A stretch of DNA of 64,000 bases from Cercospora beticola (GCF_033473495.1 NC_088942.1:1674001-1738000); one strand, 5' to 3'. Numbered from the stretch's first letter, positions 21,503 through 33,400 are shown. Notes: generated by a model not told the origin, from the letters alone. Numbers and translations: made by a program.

Positions 21503-23815
21503 TCATTGATCCACATCCCAACCTTTCCTTTCCTTCGTGTTGCTTTCTGCGATCACTCGCGGCACACTCTCGCTGCTGATGGCGATTCTGATCGGACTCC
21601 TCAAGGGAACTCCAAAATCATCTTCGCCATCGTCGCTCAGATCCTCTGCTTCTGTGTCGAAGTCATGCTCAATATCACTGTCATCTAGGTCAAAGGATCC
21701 TGGCACATGCTTAGGCATGCCAGCTGGACTTTCAAATAACAATGCCTTGGGGAAAGCGCCTTTCGCAAATCGGGCTGCAATCTTGAGCATAATAGCGACA
21801 AGATTCACAGGAGGTCCAAGAAACGTTGAAGCTGCTCTCCGCACAAGGGCAGTAGCCATTGCCTGCTCTTTCTCAGACTTAGTCTGTGAGCGGCGTGACA
21901 GCGAACGTAGCGAACTGCTCGACGCTGAGGAAATCGCAGACAGCCTTGTCGTCTCTCTTTGAATTGGTACGAAACCTGTGGTACCCCCAATGTCTCTCCG
22001 CGCCTGAATCCTAGCCTGTATCGCCGCGTATGGGTCCGATTCCGACGATGCAACGCGAGTCAAGTGAGTTCCCATAGGGATGCTCTCCAAGACTTCGACA
22101 GGAGCATCCGTTGCACTCAATGTCTGCTCGCTAGACGACACAGAAGTGCCAGATACATCCGGAGCACATGCCTCTTGCGCTAGAGGCGCGTGGAGATCAT
22201 CCATTGTGCCGTGCAGAAGGCTGTCGCCATCGTGTGATAGCTCTGGTAGCGAGACGATGTTCCCAGATCCTGTAGCGACCGGTACCTCAGCCTCATCTTT
22301 GCCGAACGAACCATCTCCATGAGCGGTGACAAATGCTGCGTCACCTGCCGCGTCTTCGAGAACCGCTGAGTCGGATGGAGTTGAGGTGCCATCCGGGTGT
22401 ACGGTGTCGTCGTCGAGGCCGAGCTTTGTTTCTGATTGGTCGGGGTCAGCGGCGTTGCTTTCCGAGCCCTGAAGTTTTTGGAATCCTTCTTGAAGAACGA
22501 CGGGTTTGCCCGCGACATCGTTATCGGTGAGCGTAGGATGATGTATAATAGATTGCGACGTAGCAGAATTTGGAAGAGATTCTCGAAGGATCGTCCCACG
22601 TGAGGGCTCAAAATCAAAACTCACATTGGAGTCTGGAGGAGAAGGGGGCATGTCCGTGGGAATTGATTGGAAGGACCGGCGATCATTAGCATCGTCCTCT
22701 TCCAATCCTCCTTGTGACTGGGATATAGGTATTGGCGATGCTTGGGTATTTGACATACCGCCCACGGACGGGTCGTGGAGAAGCACTGGCGAGCGCGCGG
22801 GGGCAGCTCCTGGTCGAGTGGGAGACGTACCAGCCCCTCGAGGCGATGTCTCTCGCGATGCTGGTCCTTGCGAAGGTGTTGGAAATCCATTTTTCGTTGG
22901 CGTGGAGCGCAGTCTCGAGGGCGGTGTAGATTGCAGTGAGAGCATTTGGGCTGGAGCGGTGACAGACCGCAGTTCAATTCCTCTGGCTCGATCTTTGACT
23001 GTTGGTTTTCTCTCGAAGGGCTTTGTGACTGGGAGAGCCCTGACCGTATCTGCGCCCTCGTCTGTGTGTTCTGTAGACGAGCCTGAGCTGCCTTCCTCAT
23101 CCGAGGCCGTGACGCTCCCCGATCCTGACCCTTCACTTGGGCGGTCCTGTTCAGGTGTCCAGCCCTCAGGTTTCCAGCTGTATGCCTTGTCGAGTCTCCA
23201 TTTCTTCGCCGGGCCATCGGTCCTTCGCCTTCGCCTTCTCGGCCTAGGCTCTTCCTCCTCTGGTATGTCTACGCTGAAAGTCCTCGCGAATGGGCACGCC
23301 GTCCTTTCATAGAATAGCACCTTCTGCAATGTAATTTTGAACTCCTCCACCCTTTCGAGGTCCTCAGGTGTGTCTCCAGGTAGTTCGATGCGGTAATAGG
23401 TATCTGGCAGTACGCGCATAGCGAATTTGCTCACTCCGTCCACGCACCAGCAATTGCTCCTCGGGAGAATGGCATGCAATAGGGAACCCGAATGTAGAAA
23501 TGATACAGAGCCTGGAACGCGGTATATCTCGAGAGGTCCCGCCGCCATTGTCTTCTCTGTCGATGTTGCCCATGGCAGTGTGCCATTTCGATTGCTGCCC
23601 GGACTGTATGTCCCAGAGCTACTCGGCCGCCCTGTTGTACTGCTCGTGAACTTGACAATCTTGCTCGTCGGATGTGTGAACAGCGTTTCGACACCCTCCG
23701 TGGCGCCGATGTCTGCCGCGGTCGAGGGGCGTTTCGAGGCGCTGGCGGAGAAGGATCGGTTCAGCGCTGCCTTGCGCGTGGGCTGCTCAGGCGTTCTCGG
23801 GACAGTCGTCGACAT
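21503..23815 (-). CDS. inp1: Inheritance of peroxisomes protein 1-like (Inp1 family)
   Basis: A single exon encodes 770 residues. The conserved core is near the N-terminus, about residues 35-200. It contains EGVETLFTHPTSKIVKFT, GTLPWATSTEKTMAAGPLEIYRV, LPRSNCWCVDGVSKFAMRV, the block DTYYRIELPG and a cysteine-containing VLFYERTACPFAR. This pattern matches the fungal Inp1 family, which tethers peroxisomes at the cell cortex during inheritance. The remainder is long, Ser/Thr/Pro-rich and acidic, as expected for a poorly conserved tail, and ends in Asp/Glu-rich sequence (DLDDSDIEHDFDTEAEDLSDDGEDD region). No membrane segment is seen. The gene starts head-to-head with the UsgS-like gene about 0.8 kb away. 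Family assignment rests on recalled conserved blocks. Confidence 0.78.
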   Translation of the reverse strand: MSTTVPRTPEQPTRKAALNRSFSASASKRPSTAADIGATEGVETLFTHPTSKIVKFTSSTTGRPSSSGTYSPGSNRNGTLPWATSTEKTMAAGPLEIYRVPGSVSFLHSGSLLHAILPRSNCWCVDGVSKFAMRVLPDTYYRIELPGDTPEDLERVEEFKITLQKVLFYERTACPFARTFSVDIPEEEEPRPRRRRRRTDGPAKKWRLDKAYSWKPEGWTPEQDRPSEGSGSGSVTASDEEGSSGSSTEHTDEGADTVRALPVTKPFERKPTVKDRARGIELRSVTAPAQMLSLQSTPPSRLRSTPTKNGFPTPSQGPASRETSPRGAGTSPTRPGAAPARSPVLLHDPSVGGMSNTQASPIPISQSQGGLEEDDANDRRSFQSIPTDMPPSPPDSNVSFDFEPSRGTILRESLPNSATSQSIIHHPTLTDNDVAGKPVVLQEGFQKLQGSESNAADPDQSETKLGLDDDTVHPDGTSTPSDSAVLEDAAGDAAFVTAHGDGSFGKDEAEVPVATGSGNIVSLPELSHDGDSLLHGTMDDLHAPLAQEACAPDVSGTSVSSSEQTLSATDAPVEVLESIPMGTHLTRVASSESDPYAAIQARIQARRDIGGTTGFVPIQRETTRLSAISSASSSSLRSLSRRSQTKSEKEQAMATALVRRAASTFLGPPVNLVAIMLKIAARFAKGAFPKALLFESPAGMPKHVPGSFDLDDSDIEHDFDTEAEDLSDDGEDDFGVPLRSPIRIAISSESVPRVIAESNTKERKGWDVDQ

Positions 23816-24608
23816 TCTGGCGGCACTCCAGGCATCGGGGTCGTCGTTGGCGTTAGGAGCAGTTGCCGTTGCACCCTCCCTCTCGCGAGAGGAGCCCTGC
23901 GGGTTGAGACGCGATTCTTGGTAGCGGGCGACGTTGGGCGATGATCATTTGGCGCGCTCCAGAAGTGTCGACCCGTCCGTCCTTCAGTCGGCCTCTATAC
24001 ACGCTGCACGTTGCGATGCTCGCACGACAGGAGCATGTTGATGCATGGATAGTGCAGTGCATCCGCAGCCTGCACTCGGGCCTGTTCACATGCGCGACGC
24101 GGGAATGGTCGATCCCTGCGTCGGCGTGCGTCATTGGTCTACAGGCCATGCACGAAGAGATTGGACTTCTTTGATCACACACGATGCTATTCTTGCTGCT
24201 GACAACCACGAGGAACTCGAGGCAGAGCCCTTATCGCCATCTCTACTCGCCCTGGCAACTCGGGTAGGCCGAGTACGTGATACAATCCCCACAAGCAGTG
24301 GAGACTGCCTTCCATCGACCAGCTCCTCGACGCCGTGCTCGTTGCAAAGATCTGGTCTGTGCTGGGCCGCGGACAACCTGCACAGCTCAAAATAGCCAAC
24401 AGACCTGGGAAGGCAGCGTGGACTTGAGGAAAACACTTACTTGTATAGCGAAGAGCGAGATCAGGAACCAGGCACATCGCGTCAGATTGTTACGCAGCAC
24501 CACGACGCGCAGCAAACACGTCATCGTTCCAGCTCCAGCTTCCTCAAAACTTGTCGCATGCTCACCTCCACAGCTCTTCCAACACCGACTCATGAAATTA
24601 GCGACACG
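23816..24608. promoter_or_regulatory. Divergent promoter region between the Inp1-like and UsgS-like genes
   Basis: The 793 bp separate the two start codons and must serve both genes. I do not see a convincing shared element; open frames on either strand look like chance. Confidence 0.5.
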
Positions 24609-25827
24609 ATGAGCAACTCCGGCTCATTCGGCAGCTTCGAGCTGAACAGCATCGTGCGAGGCGCCCAATTGACCGTGGTCGGCGCCAACAGAGCTCTCCA
24701 GAACCCAAGCTTGTTCACCAGCGAGCTCTACAAACAGGCGGCTTTGGCTGTGGTAGCTGGGCTGGCAATCAGGCTACTCGTGGCCATACCAGTATGAACG
24801 TTGCTGTCAAGGTCAAAGGAGCAGCGCTGATATTGCTCAGACGATCGGCATCCGCGTGCTTCTCCAATTCCTCGGCCTCTTCATCGACCTCTCCGAAACG
24901 ACCTGGGATGCGGATATCATCGATGGCATCTCCTTCATCGAGAACTCCGTTCTACAGATCCCGTTCTTCCTCATGACCTTCATCCGTCAGCTGAGCCCAG
25001 CAATGGACCACTTGTTCATGGAGAGTCTGCAATGGGTTGACCAGACGTACATTCAAAAGCACAAAACCGATGACCCATCGCAGCTAAGAGCTATGTACTA
25101 TCCGAACTTGAGGATATATAACCAACAAGCCCCTTCGGCGCAAAAGAAGGAACCATACCAGGCACTAAAAGCATTCTGCTTCAGATTCGGCAAGAAGGCG
25201 GCTGTGTCGTTGGGAGTGTACCTGCTTTCTCTCCTACCTTACGTGGGAAGATTTGTACTTCCAGCGGCGTCTTTCTATACTTTCAACAAGGCTGTAGGAC
25301 TGCCGCCTGCTTTGCTAATTTTTGGAAGTTCAATCTTTTTGCCGAAGCGCTACCTGGTCATGTTCTTGCAGAGCTACTTCTCCAGCAGAACGCTCATGCG
25401 CGAATTGGTAAGCCTCCCTCCTCGCAGCTCGCTACACGTGGTTCACTGATAGTTCCCCCAGCTCGACCCATATTTCTCACGAGTTCGCTACACGCCTGAG
25501 CAGAAGAAGCAGTGGTTCCGCGACCGAGAAGGTGTGCTCTTCGGCTTCGCGTTCGCCTTTGTCTCTTTCCTCAAGATCCCACTTCTTGGTGTGCTCATTT
25601 ATGGCATCGCCGAAGCTTCTACAGCATACCTCGTTACCAAAATCACCGAGCCACCGCCAGAGCCACAGCGAATTGAAGAGTTCAAGAAGGAGGACATCCA
25701 CTGGAAGAACAAGCATGAGTTTGTCAGCCTGCCGCTCGACGCAATCGACAAACTAAACACGACACTGAAAGAGAAGAGACACAGTGCAACAGAATCGGAG
25801 GTAAAGGCAGGACGTCAGTTTTCGTGA
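24609..25827 (+). CDS. UsgS-like multi-pass transmembrane protein
   Basis: Three exons, 24609-24791, 24841-25407 and 25462-25827, encode 371 residues. Introns of 49 and 54 nt use GTATGA...CTCAG and GTAAGC...CCCCAG, and phases join cleanly (IP-TIGIRV; REL-LDPYF). Several hydrophobic stretches are visible: about 42-62 (ALAVVAGLAIRLLVAIP), 65-75, about 80-110, 165-215 and about 275-305. They alternate with amphipathic sequence; this fits the fungal UsgS family, related in topology to the EI24/Rrt8-Lds outer-spore-wall and lipid-droplet proteins. The biochemical function is unknown. The C-terminal 50 residues are charged and probably cytosolic. The start ATG at 24609 is the first in frame that gives the compact N-terminus MSNSGSFGSFEL. 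Confidence 0.75.
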
Positions 25828-26476
25828 GAACGAGTCGCTGTATGCATCACGAACTCCAGGACCTTATAACAAACGAGCAATCGCGATGAACTCCTGTCAC
25901 CAATCTCTAAGGTTGTGGTGCAAGCTTCGTGAACGCTGGCTATACACAGCGAAAGTGACTCAGCAATGACTCCCTCGAAAGCCAAATTACGCAAAGACAC
26001 GAAGCAGCACAGCATAGCCATGCCTTGGCCCAAAATGTTCGCTCCAATCCCAATGGCGGGTTTACTTCGGCTCTCGCCATGTGTTCATCGTGACCGAGTT
26101 TGGCAGCTGGCTAAGCTCGCAGCTCCATATGCGCCCCGCAAGCAAGAGCTCTTGATGACAGCACAATTGCCAACTGATGAACTGAGCACCCTATTAATGG
26201 AGCTCTTATCAGCCATCTTGTCAGGAAGGCCAGCCGCGGCCATGAGAGAGGCGCGGCCGTGTTCCCGGCGGACAGGCATCTTATCTGTCGATGGTCTTGT
26301 TGTCCAATGCCGCGACCCCGCTCCAGATCTTGGGAGACGAGCACAGTGCAAATAGGTGGATTGATAAACGACGTTGCTGCTCCCCAATTCTTTTCATCGT
26401 CTTGTCTCCACTATCCAGCTCTTTTTCAACCCCGATAAATACACATTAACAAGTTTGCCCGAAAGCAATAGTCATC
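25828..26476. other. Intergenic region with formamidase promoter
   Basis: These 649 bp lie between two same-strand genes. The right half holds several GATA motifs (annotated separately). A 129-codon frame at 25966-26355 shows no family resemblance and is not called. Confidence 0.5.
26215..26439. promoter_or_regulatory. Cluster of GATA-factor sites upstream of formamidase
   Basis: Four GATA cores lie within 262 bp of the start codon: CTTATC (GATAAG on the minus strand) at 26215-26220 and 26280-26285, and GATAAA at 26363-26368 and 26434-26439. Fungal nitrogen regulators of the AreA/Nit2 class bind HGATAR and activate amidase genes under nitrogen limitation. The sites are visible; their use is inferred. 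Confidence 0.45.
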
Positions 26477-27984
26477 ATGGGCAGGGAAGGCTTGAGATAC
26501 GCAGCAAAGGTAGAGCTCGACAAAGATGCGGGCACGCTTCCTTATTTGCATGTAAGTCAACTAGGGTAACACCAGTGACCGTGATGTCCACAGCTAATCC
26601 GGAGCTGTTGTAGAACCGATGGCATCCTGACAGTACGTAAGCCACGAAAATCATAACTCCACCTCACTTCGCCTAACAAACATCTACCAGTCCCAACCAT
26701 TGGCGACATCAAAGATGGAGAAACCGTCAAAATCGAATGCGTCGACTGGACTGGAGGACAAATCGGAAACAACGATTCGGCCGATGACATGCGAGATGTC
26801 GATTTGACCAAGATTCATTATTTGACTGGACCTTTCAATGTTGAGAATGCTGAGCCGGGTGATATTCTCGTGGTGGATATTCAGGATGTGCAGCCTTTGG
26901 AGCATCAGCCTTGGGGGTTTACTGGGGTTTTTGCGAAGGAGAATGGTGGAGTGAGTATTCCATACATCATACCATGACAATGGTTGGGTGGTATGGTGAT
27001 GAGAATGATCGTACTGACATGGAAGTGCAGGGTTTCCTCGATGAGATTTATCCCAAGCCCGCTAAAGCGATCTGGGATTTCGAAGGCATTAATTGTTCTT
27101 CTAGACACATTCCCGGAGTCCGTTTCGCTGGCCTGATCCATCCTGGCATTCTGGGTTGCGCTCCATCGCAAGAGGTCCTCGAGCTGTGGAATAAGCGTGA
27201 GGGCGAGTTGATCTCTGCTTGCAGCCACATGAACCGCGATGTCGCCAAGCCTCCCGAGCCGGTCAATGTCCATGTCGGCACAGGAGACGACAAAATTAAA
27301 GAGAAGGTCGGCAGGGAAGGAGCGCGAACCATCCCAGGTAGACCCGAACATGGAGGAAATTGTGATATCAAGAACTTGAGTCGAGGATCGAAAGTTTACC
27401 TTCCTGTGCATGTCAAGGGAGCTAAATTCTCGGTCGGTGATTTGCATTTCTCTCAGGGTGATGGGGAGATCAGCTTTTGCGGGTAAGAAGACCTCTTTGA
27501 GCATTCAGACCATCGACGAATCCGATCGATAGAACTAACATCCCTTCCCAGAGCCATCGAAATGGCCGGCGTAATAACCATAAAATTCTCCGTCATGAAA
27601 AACGGCCTCTCACGCCTCGGCACCAAATCCCCAATCTACATCCCCGGTCCCGTCGAACCACAATTCGGTCCCGGACGATACATCTACTTCGAAGGGTTTT
27701 CCGTCGACGAAAATGGCAAACAACACTATTTAGATGCCACAGTCGCCTATCGTCAAACTTGTCTGCGAGTGATCGAATATCTTCGAAGATACGGATATGA
27801 TGATTATCAGATTTATTTGTTGTTGTCTTGTGCTCCTGTACAAGGACATATTGCGGGGATTGTGGATATTCCGAATGCGTGTACGACGTTGGGGCTGCCG
27901 ATTGATATTTTTGATTTTGATATTCGGCCGGAGGCGGAGGTTGTGAAGAGGGATTTGGGGGCTTGTGCAAAGGCCAGTTCTTGA
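26477..27984 (+). CDS. fmdS: Formamidase (acetamidase/formamidase family)
   Basis: Five exons, 26477-26551, 26614-26632, 26691-26950, 27031-27482 and 27552-27984, encode 412 residues. Exon 2 is a 19-nt micro-exon encoding NRWHPD, flanked by GTAAGT...GTAG and GTACGT...CCAG introns. Conserved blocks of the FmdA_AmdA fold follow: the amidase core GDILVVDIQDVQPL, PWGFTGVFAKENGG, HIPGVRFAGLIHPGILGCAPS, GNCDIKNLSRGSKVYLPV, FSVGDLHFSQGDGEISFCGAIEMAG, and near the C-terminus AYRQTCLRVIEYL and CTTLGLPIDIFDFDIRP. Family members hydrolyse formamide to formate and ammonia in the cytosol, often as nitrogen scavengers. Length matches the roughly 410 residues usual for fungal formamidases. GATA motifs upstream suggest nitrogen control. 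Acetamide cannot be excluded as a substrate. Confidence 0.92.
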
Positions 27985-29108
27985 GGTGGGGAGTGCAGAG
28001 TAATTGTGCGAATGACGGGGCAAGTACTTGTGAAGGATTCCATTTTTGCAGTACGTTTGAACTTCGAGGATGGGTACGCAGCTATGCAATGTATTGGATG
28101 GGCGAACAGCAGTGCTCTGTCCTTTTCGTCAACATCGAGCCTTCATGTCCAATTCAGTTGTCGAGTCAGATATCAACTCTTCTTCTAAATTCAGAAAGGC
28201 TTTACTGCCTGACAGGAATGAATGTATATTCTGGCGAGCGTCCCTAGCTGATACGCGGTTGAACTACAACAGGATGGCACATCGTCCGTCATTTCGTTCT
28301 TCCTTGTGATACATACCAACTGAAAGGCTGTGTTGAAGGACTAAACTAGGAAGTCGAAACGAGCGAGCCGTGAGCTGATCACATTTCCAGCACCGCGTGA
28401 CGCGAAGCCTTCATTTGAAACCGAGTCAGAGCTCTTTCGTGGCGATCGCTCGCTCGAGTATTTTGCCCGCAGCCCACTTGTAGTGGACGCAGCGTTGACA
28501 ATCAGCCATATAGTCTTCTGGATCTCGACATGACTTCGGGCAAGCACGACCTGATTGCCACTGGACAATGTTGAGAAGAGCCGGGACCACAAATGAGACC
28601 ATCTCAGAGGCAATAAACTGGCATTGTATCTGCCTTTACGTATATCTGCCAATACCCATCGATGTATGGATCAAAATGGCAGGCGAGCAAGGCTACCAAA
28701 AAGTAACATCCCTTATACTTCATTCGCCCTTTGCGCTCCAGATCACTCCTGACAATCTGCATGCTTCATCTGCTCGTGTTTGTGTGTAGTACCATCGTTC
28801 CAGTTCCTTGCTTCGCGCGTTCGTGAAGTCTTCTGTCTATCATAGCAGTAATCATGTTCTCCGCTCGTTTGAGCTTCGATCGTTGTCGCCTGTTCTAGTG
28901 TCTGCTCCAGCGCAGCTCTCGTCTGGACAAACCCAAACATGCATGGCTGTGTTCCATACAAGTCGATACAGCACTCTATCTTGGCGAGGCTCGGGCATGG
29001 GAGGACCTTTTCGCTCGCGCATTTTCTTCGTATTTCCTCGGCGACCAAAAGAATGCTGTATGCCTGGCAAGGAGGCTCCATGAGCCCGACCGAGCACCCG
29101 ACCGCGTC
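27985..29108. other. Convergent intergenic region
   Basis: These 1.1 kb separate the 3' ends of the formamidase and the Rco1-like gene, so they hold two terminators. I see nothing else that can be supported. Confidence 0.5.
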
Positions 29109-32100
29109 TCAGGTTTTCGAATTCTCCAATCTTCTTCGTATTAACTCTTGCAAAATCAGTAGTTCCTTGCGTTGTTCAGCAGAGAGCTCGGTAGTCTGCT
29201 CGCTTGCTGGTGGTGACGGTGGCGCCACCGAAGGTGCAGACTTGGTCTTCTCGGCGTCCTCGGCCGCCATGATTTCCTCAACCACGGCAGAGGGGGCTTC
29301 AGCCTGTGAGGAATTTATTAGTTGCTGCTGACGTCATGTAGGAAGGCTGAAGAGTCAGTTGGTGAGGACTTACGATCAGAGCACCAACGAGATTCTGCAC
29401 CTGGTCTTCACCCAGTCCCAGATCTTTATTCTCTCTCGCGAGTTGTGCGAGGTTGAGTGCGACTTGCTGTTCGTTGAAGGGGCGCTTCGCGAAATTGGCT
29501 TGTGCCAGCGTGCTGGGCGTGTCGTTAGGGATGTTGGCTCTGCGCCGCTTGTATGCCCGCTCGTCGCGAAGTTCTTGTACGCGCGTACTATGCCAATGTC
29601 AGTCATGATTCAATTATCTGGATGTGGGTACCTTACTCCTTGACTTTGTCGATGAAATCAAGCTTGATGCCATGGGCAGGCAGCTTGTACACCATCGGCC
29701 CATCGTCGTGGTCGTAGAAATCCGAGTCAGATGCATCGGACTCATCCTCAAGCACCTCAATAATGCCGTTATTGCGATGTCCGCGAGTAAGAGCGGTGTC
29801 AGCGACGACCGGATTTTTCGGCTTTCGGACATGGATTCTGCGACGGTTGGAAGTTTGGGCGTCCACCTCTCTGCGTCGCTGCAGCGACGAGACGTCGACT
29901 TTGCGCAGCTCCTGGTCGACATGTAGTGGGCACATCCAGTCATGCACCTTCTTCCCATTCTGATTGAGCGCAGGGGGGTTCGCAAGAGGTGGATTCAGAC
30001 AGTCCAAATGCCAGTGCTGTTGGCAGTGATCGCAGGTCACGATGGCGCGCTTCGTGCCGGCAATCTGTTGAGAAGAGTGCCCGCATTGGTAGCACAGTAC
30101 AAGATTGCCTTTGCTGTCGCGCAGTCTGTGATAATCAGGCTGATCATCAGAGTACCCAGGTCGATTACTGTGAGAATGATGTCAGCCGCATCCTAAGACG
30201 ATAATTTGACAAGGTGGACTTACCGTGTCGGCTTGCCACTCAAGGCATCTGCAAAAGCGCCATTGCGATCTGCACTGACACCCTCGAAATAGTTCTTGAT
30301 GGGCTCCGGCAAGTCGAAGGTCTTGGGATTGGACTTCTTGAGGCCAGCAAGCAGTGGCGCAAACAGGCCGGTTGGGGCTTTCTTCTCTGGGTAATCGGCA
30401 GAAATCGGTTTTCTCGCAACGCAGATGTAGCAGTACCATGGCTCGTCGAGTTCCTTTGCTTCCTCGCTGAGCGGCGGATCTAGACAGGTGAAGTGGAACG
30501 ACCGGTCGCACCCATCGCAGCAAAGGAGAAAGCCGGAACCGCCACAGGCTGAGCAGAAGTCGTTGTTCTCGGATCGCTGCGGTTCAGATGTCAGATTCAA
30601 CTTCTTGTCGAATGCAGGAAGCATATAAAGTAGCGGCGACGATGAGAGGTGACGTTGCGGGAGATGCATGGAGTGTTTCGGTGATGTGCAGGAGAGAGTT
30701 GTGTGGAAGCGAGAGTAAAGGGTTTAGCGCATCGCCTTGCGCGTTGTCTTACCATTTCGTTGTCATCATCCCCGATTGGACTGTTTCTCCCTGCGCCACC
30801 AGCGCCAGAAATGCCACTGTGGGCTGCCAACTGTCGCTTCTCTGGTCTGTACATAGATTGTTGAGTCAGTATGTGTGCTCGTGCAATAATGACTGAAGTG
30901 GTGCTGCTGTTTGCATGCCCCACTCTGCAGATTTGAAATTTTGACTGGGACGAAGATGGGAGAGACTGCCCGATCAGTCGCGTCGCATTCTTCAACGCAT
31001 GCGGGTAGTGCAGCAGTCGTTGAGCCACGCTTCCGTTGGTGTGGGCAAAAAAGGAGATGATAGTGACTTACGACTGCTTGGTCTTCGCTCTCTTCCCTGT
31101 GAGCTTCGGCACCGGCTTGTTAAACCTGGGTGTACTTTGCCTGGAGTTTACTGGTGACAAGTCAGACAATGGCGAGTCAATGTCGTTGGACACTGCTCGG
31201 CTTCCTCGAGCACTTGCTGCGCGGTTGCCGTGTAACTCCAACCGGAGCGATGGTGGTGCGAGAGCCCCATCTTTTACACGGTGCAAGCGTGACCGTGGTT
31301 GCGACAGAGCAGGGCGGATACTGCTTTCTTGGTACTCGAAATCGCGTTCGATGCCCTCCCTGAGCCTCTGCTTTTTGGCGGCCAGAGCACGCTCGCCCTC
31401 ATCATCGAAGGCGTCCGCAGAGGACCGTTTGACGGCATTACTGGGGGCTGCCAAAGAGCCACGCTCTGCAGCATGGTCCTTACCTTGGAGGCCGTTGACT
31501 CTCGACGAGGGTCCGGCAAAGCTGCTGGTCGGCCGAGCTGGCGAGTTGACCTCTTCCTCGCCGTCATCTTCATTCGAGGTAAGCGATGTGAGCGACGAGT
31601 CACTACCAACGCTACCCGAGCGCTTCCTCGGTGAGATTGACATCTTGCCGTTGCCTGAACGACGCCGGCTGGGATCTTTCATGGGCGACTTGACTTTGAG
31701 AGAGATTTTGGGCTTCATTGGTTCGAGGTATTCGGTAGATGGCACTGCAGTAGAAGCTTCAGGTGCTGTCGAGGAGTGTGCAGGCTGCAGAGTGAGACTT
31801 TTGGCGGGTGAATAGGCGGCCGCTCGAGCCTGCTGTGTTTCGGTTGGTTTTGCTGCGGCTTGCCGTGCCTTGTTCTTGGCGTCCTTCAGCTTCTTTTTGG
31901 CAGCGCGTACATAATCCTGGAACTCGGTATTTTGAGCTTGCGTGGCATTTTGTGTCAAGATAGCCTCAAGTAGGACGCGAAGATTCTTGTCCAGTTGGCT
32001 TTGTTCGTAAATTTCGTTGACAGCATCCGCGAGGTCGGGCTTGCCGACCTCGATTGCACGTGCTTTGGCGGCTTCAACCACTCGCTTGAGCTTATCGACA

Positions 32101-32693
32101 TCGTACGCATATTGTGGTACTCGATGAGTCGTAGCGGCAGCGGCCTTCTTCCTGGTCGCGCCAGCAGAGGGGGGCGCTGGGGCAGGAGTAGCAGATTCTG
32201 AGGGTTCACTCTTTCGCTTCACAGCTCGCGGTCGCGCAGATCGCTCTTTCTTCTTGCCATGCTTCCCAGGCGCGTAGTCATCGTCCTTTTCGTCATCAAC
32301 CACGATCGGACGCGAAGGCGCCGGGTCCGTAGGCTGCGGTGTGCTGGCTCCTGGTGCTGGTGTCCCTTCAGGAGTGCTCTGCACGTCTCCGCCTACAGCG
32401 GCAGAGCTTCGCCCCAGTACAGATTTACGTGCCCCTTCTCCTTTCACTCTCTGCTTGACCTTTGTATTGGGCAACTCGCCTAGTGGTTGCATGTGCTCCA
32501 GCACGCCGTATGGCGCCGCGCCATGATCTTCGTACGAGGCCTTGGGCGCAGCGAGCGACGGCTCTACCCAGCGGTCCATAAAGGTCTTCTCCTTCGCCCT
32601 GTCATGGGGCGCGACCTTGCTTGAATTACTGCCGCTGCGTTGTGTGGAGGGGTTGCGCTCGACTTGAGGTGTGGCAGATGCCGTGCTGGGCAT
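29109..32693 (-). CDS. rco1: Rco1-like double-PHD-finger subunit of the Rpd3S histone deacetylase complex
   Basis: My six-exon model is 32693-31072, 30846-30753, 30576-30224, 30167-29637, 29587-29374 and 29303-29109, giving about 1002 residues with consistent phases. The N-terminal 540 residues are disordered and basic/acidic. PHD1 is CSACGGSGFLLCCDGC-DRSFHFTCLDPPL, a complete C4HC3 set ending WYCYIC. PHD2 follows in exon 4 (CYQCGHSS...CDHCQQHWHLDCLNPPL...WMCPLH). The spacing of two PHD fingers with an intervening region matches Rco1/Cti6-type subunits, which bring Rpd3S to nucleosomes and suppress cryptic transcription in gene bodies. Introns 1 and 2 are unusually long (225 and 176 nt), and the acceptor of exon 3 could instead lie about 24 nt upstream, adding 8 residues (KLNLTSEPQ area). 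The frame remains open upstream of the ATG across a possible 5'-UTR intron but has no other methionine. Confidence 0.85.
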
Positions 32694-33400
32694 TGTTTTC
32701 AGATCGGACTGCTCGGCCACGGCCAGTGGTATGCACTCGTCACTGCAAGCATGTTAGCGACGTGCACCAGATCAAATACACGAATCTGCATTCGCAAGTA
32801 CCCTGGACGATGCGGCCGTTGCGAGGTGTTGCAAGACACACGCTACGCGATTCTTCGCGTGAACTAGGAGTCGAAGTTCGATAACCAAGGAGAGTTGCAC
32901 GGCCGCTCGGGCCACCTTGCACGCGTTTGACCGAACACACACGACACAATACGAAGTATGTAACGTGCTCAAATGATCACTTGATAGTGCTCAGTAGAGG
33001 GACAGAGAATGCGATGCAAAACTTTGTGCAGTCGCGTGTGACAATAGCAGCTGTTGTAATGCCGACTCCGTTACCCAAAATCACACAGGGTGGATTCGAA
33101 GCACCCTCGGGATGAGACATTACATCAGACGGACTACGCATCACTTTATTGCAGGCTCTCGCCACCACGATGCAGCTAAGTCTGGGTTTTCCATTTGTTT
33201 TCTGTACAGGCAGGCCGAGATGACTGTATGTCTGCTATCTCACGAGCACTGCTTGGAGTTGCCTCGCCCCCCTTGGTGGCGATTTGTCATCTTATCTCAA
33301 GTGCTCGGTGACTCGACCATCGCTGCAGCGTCTGCCTAGTCGGCATACCTCACGGTCTCCGGTTCCACCCATCAACGCAAAGATGGCTGCAGACGAGCGC
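32694..33400. other. Intergenic region upstream of the Rco1-like gene
   Basis: The 707 bp lie between two minus-strand genes. A likely 5'-UTR intron of the Rco1-like transcript is visible near 32745-32808 (GTACTTGC donor, GCTAAC branch, TTGCAG acceptor, read on the minus strand). No gene is seen. Confidence 0.45.

Noticed and set aside
25966..26355. 129-codon plus-strand frame before formamidase
   Set aside because: No family resemblance, and it overlaps the GATA-rich promoter.
32772..32972. Upstream open frame in phase with the Rco1-like protein across a plausible intron
   Set aside because: No ATG in it, so it more likely represents 5' UTR; the protein start at 32693 is kept.
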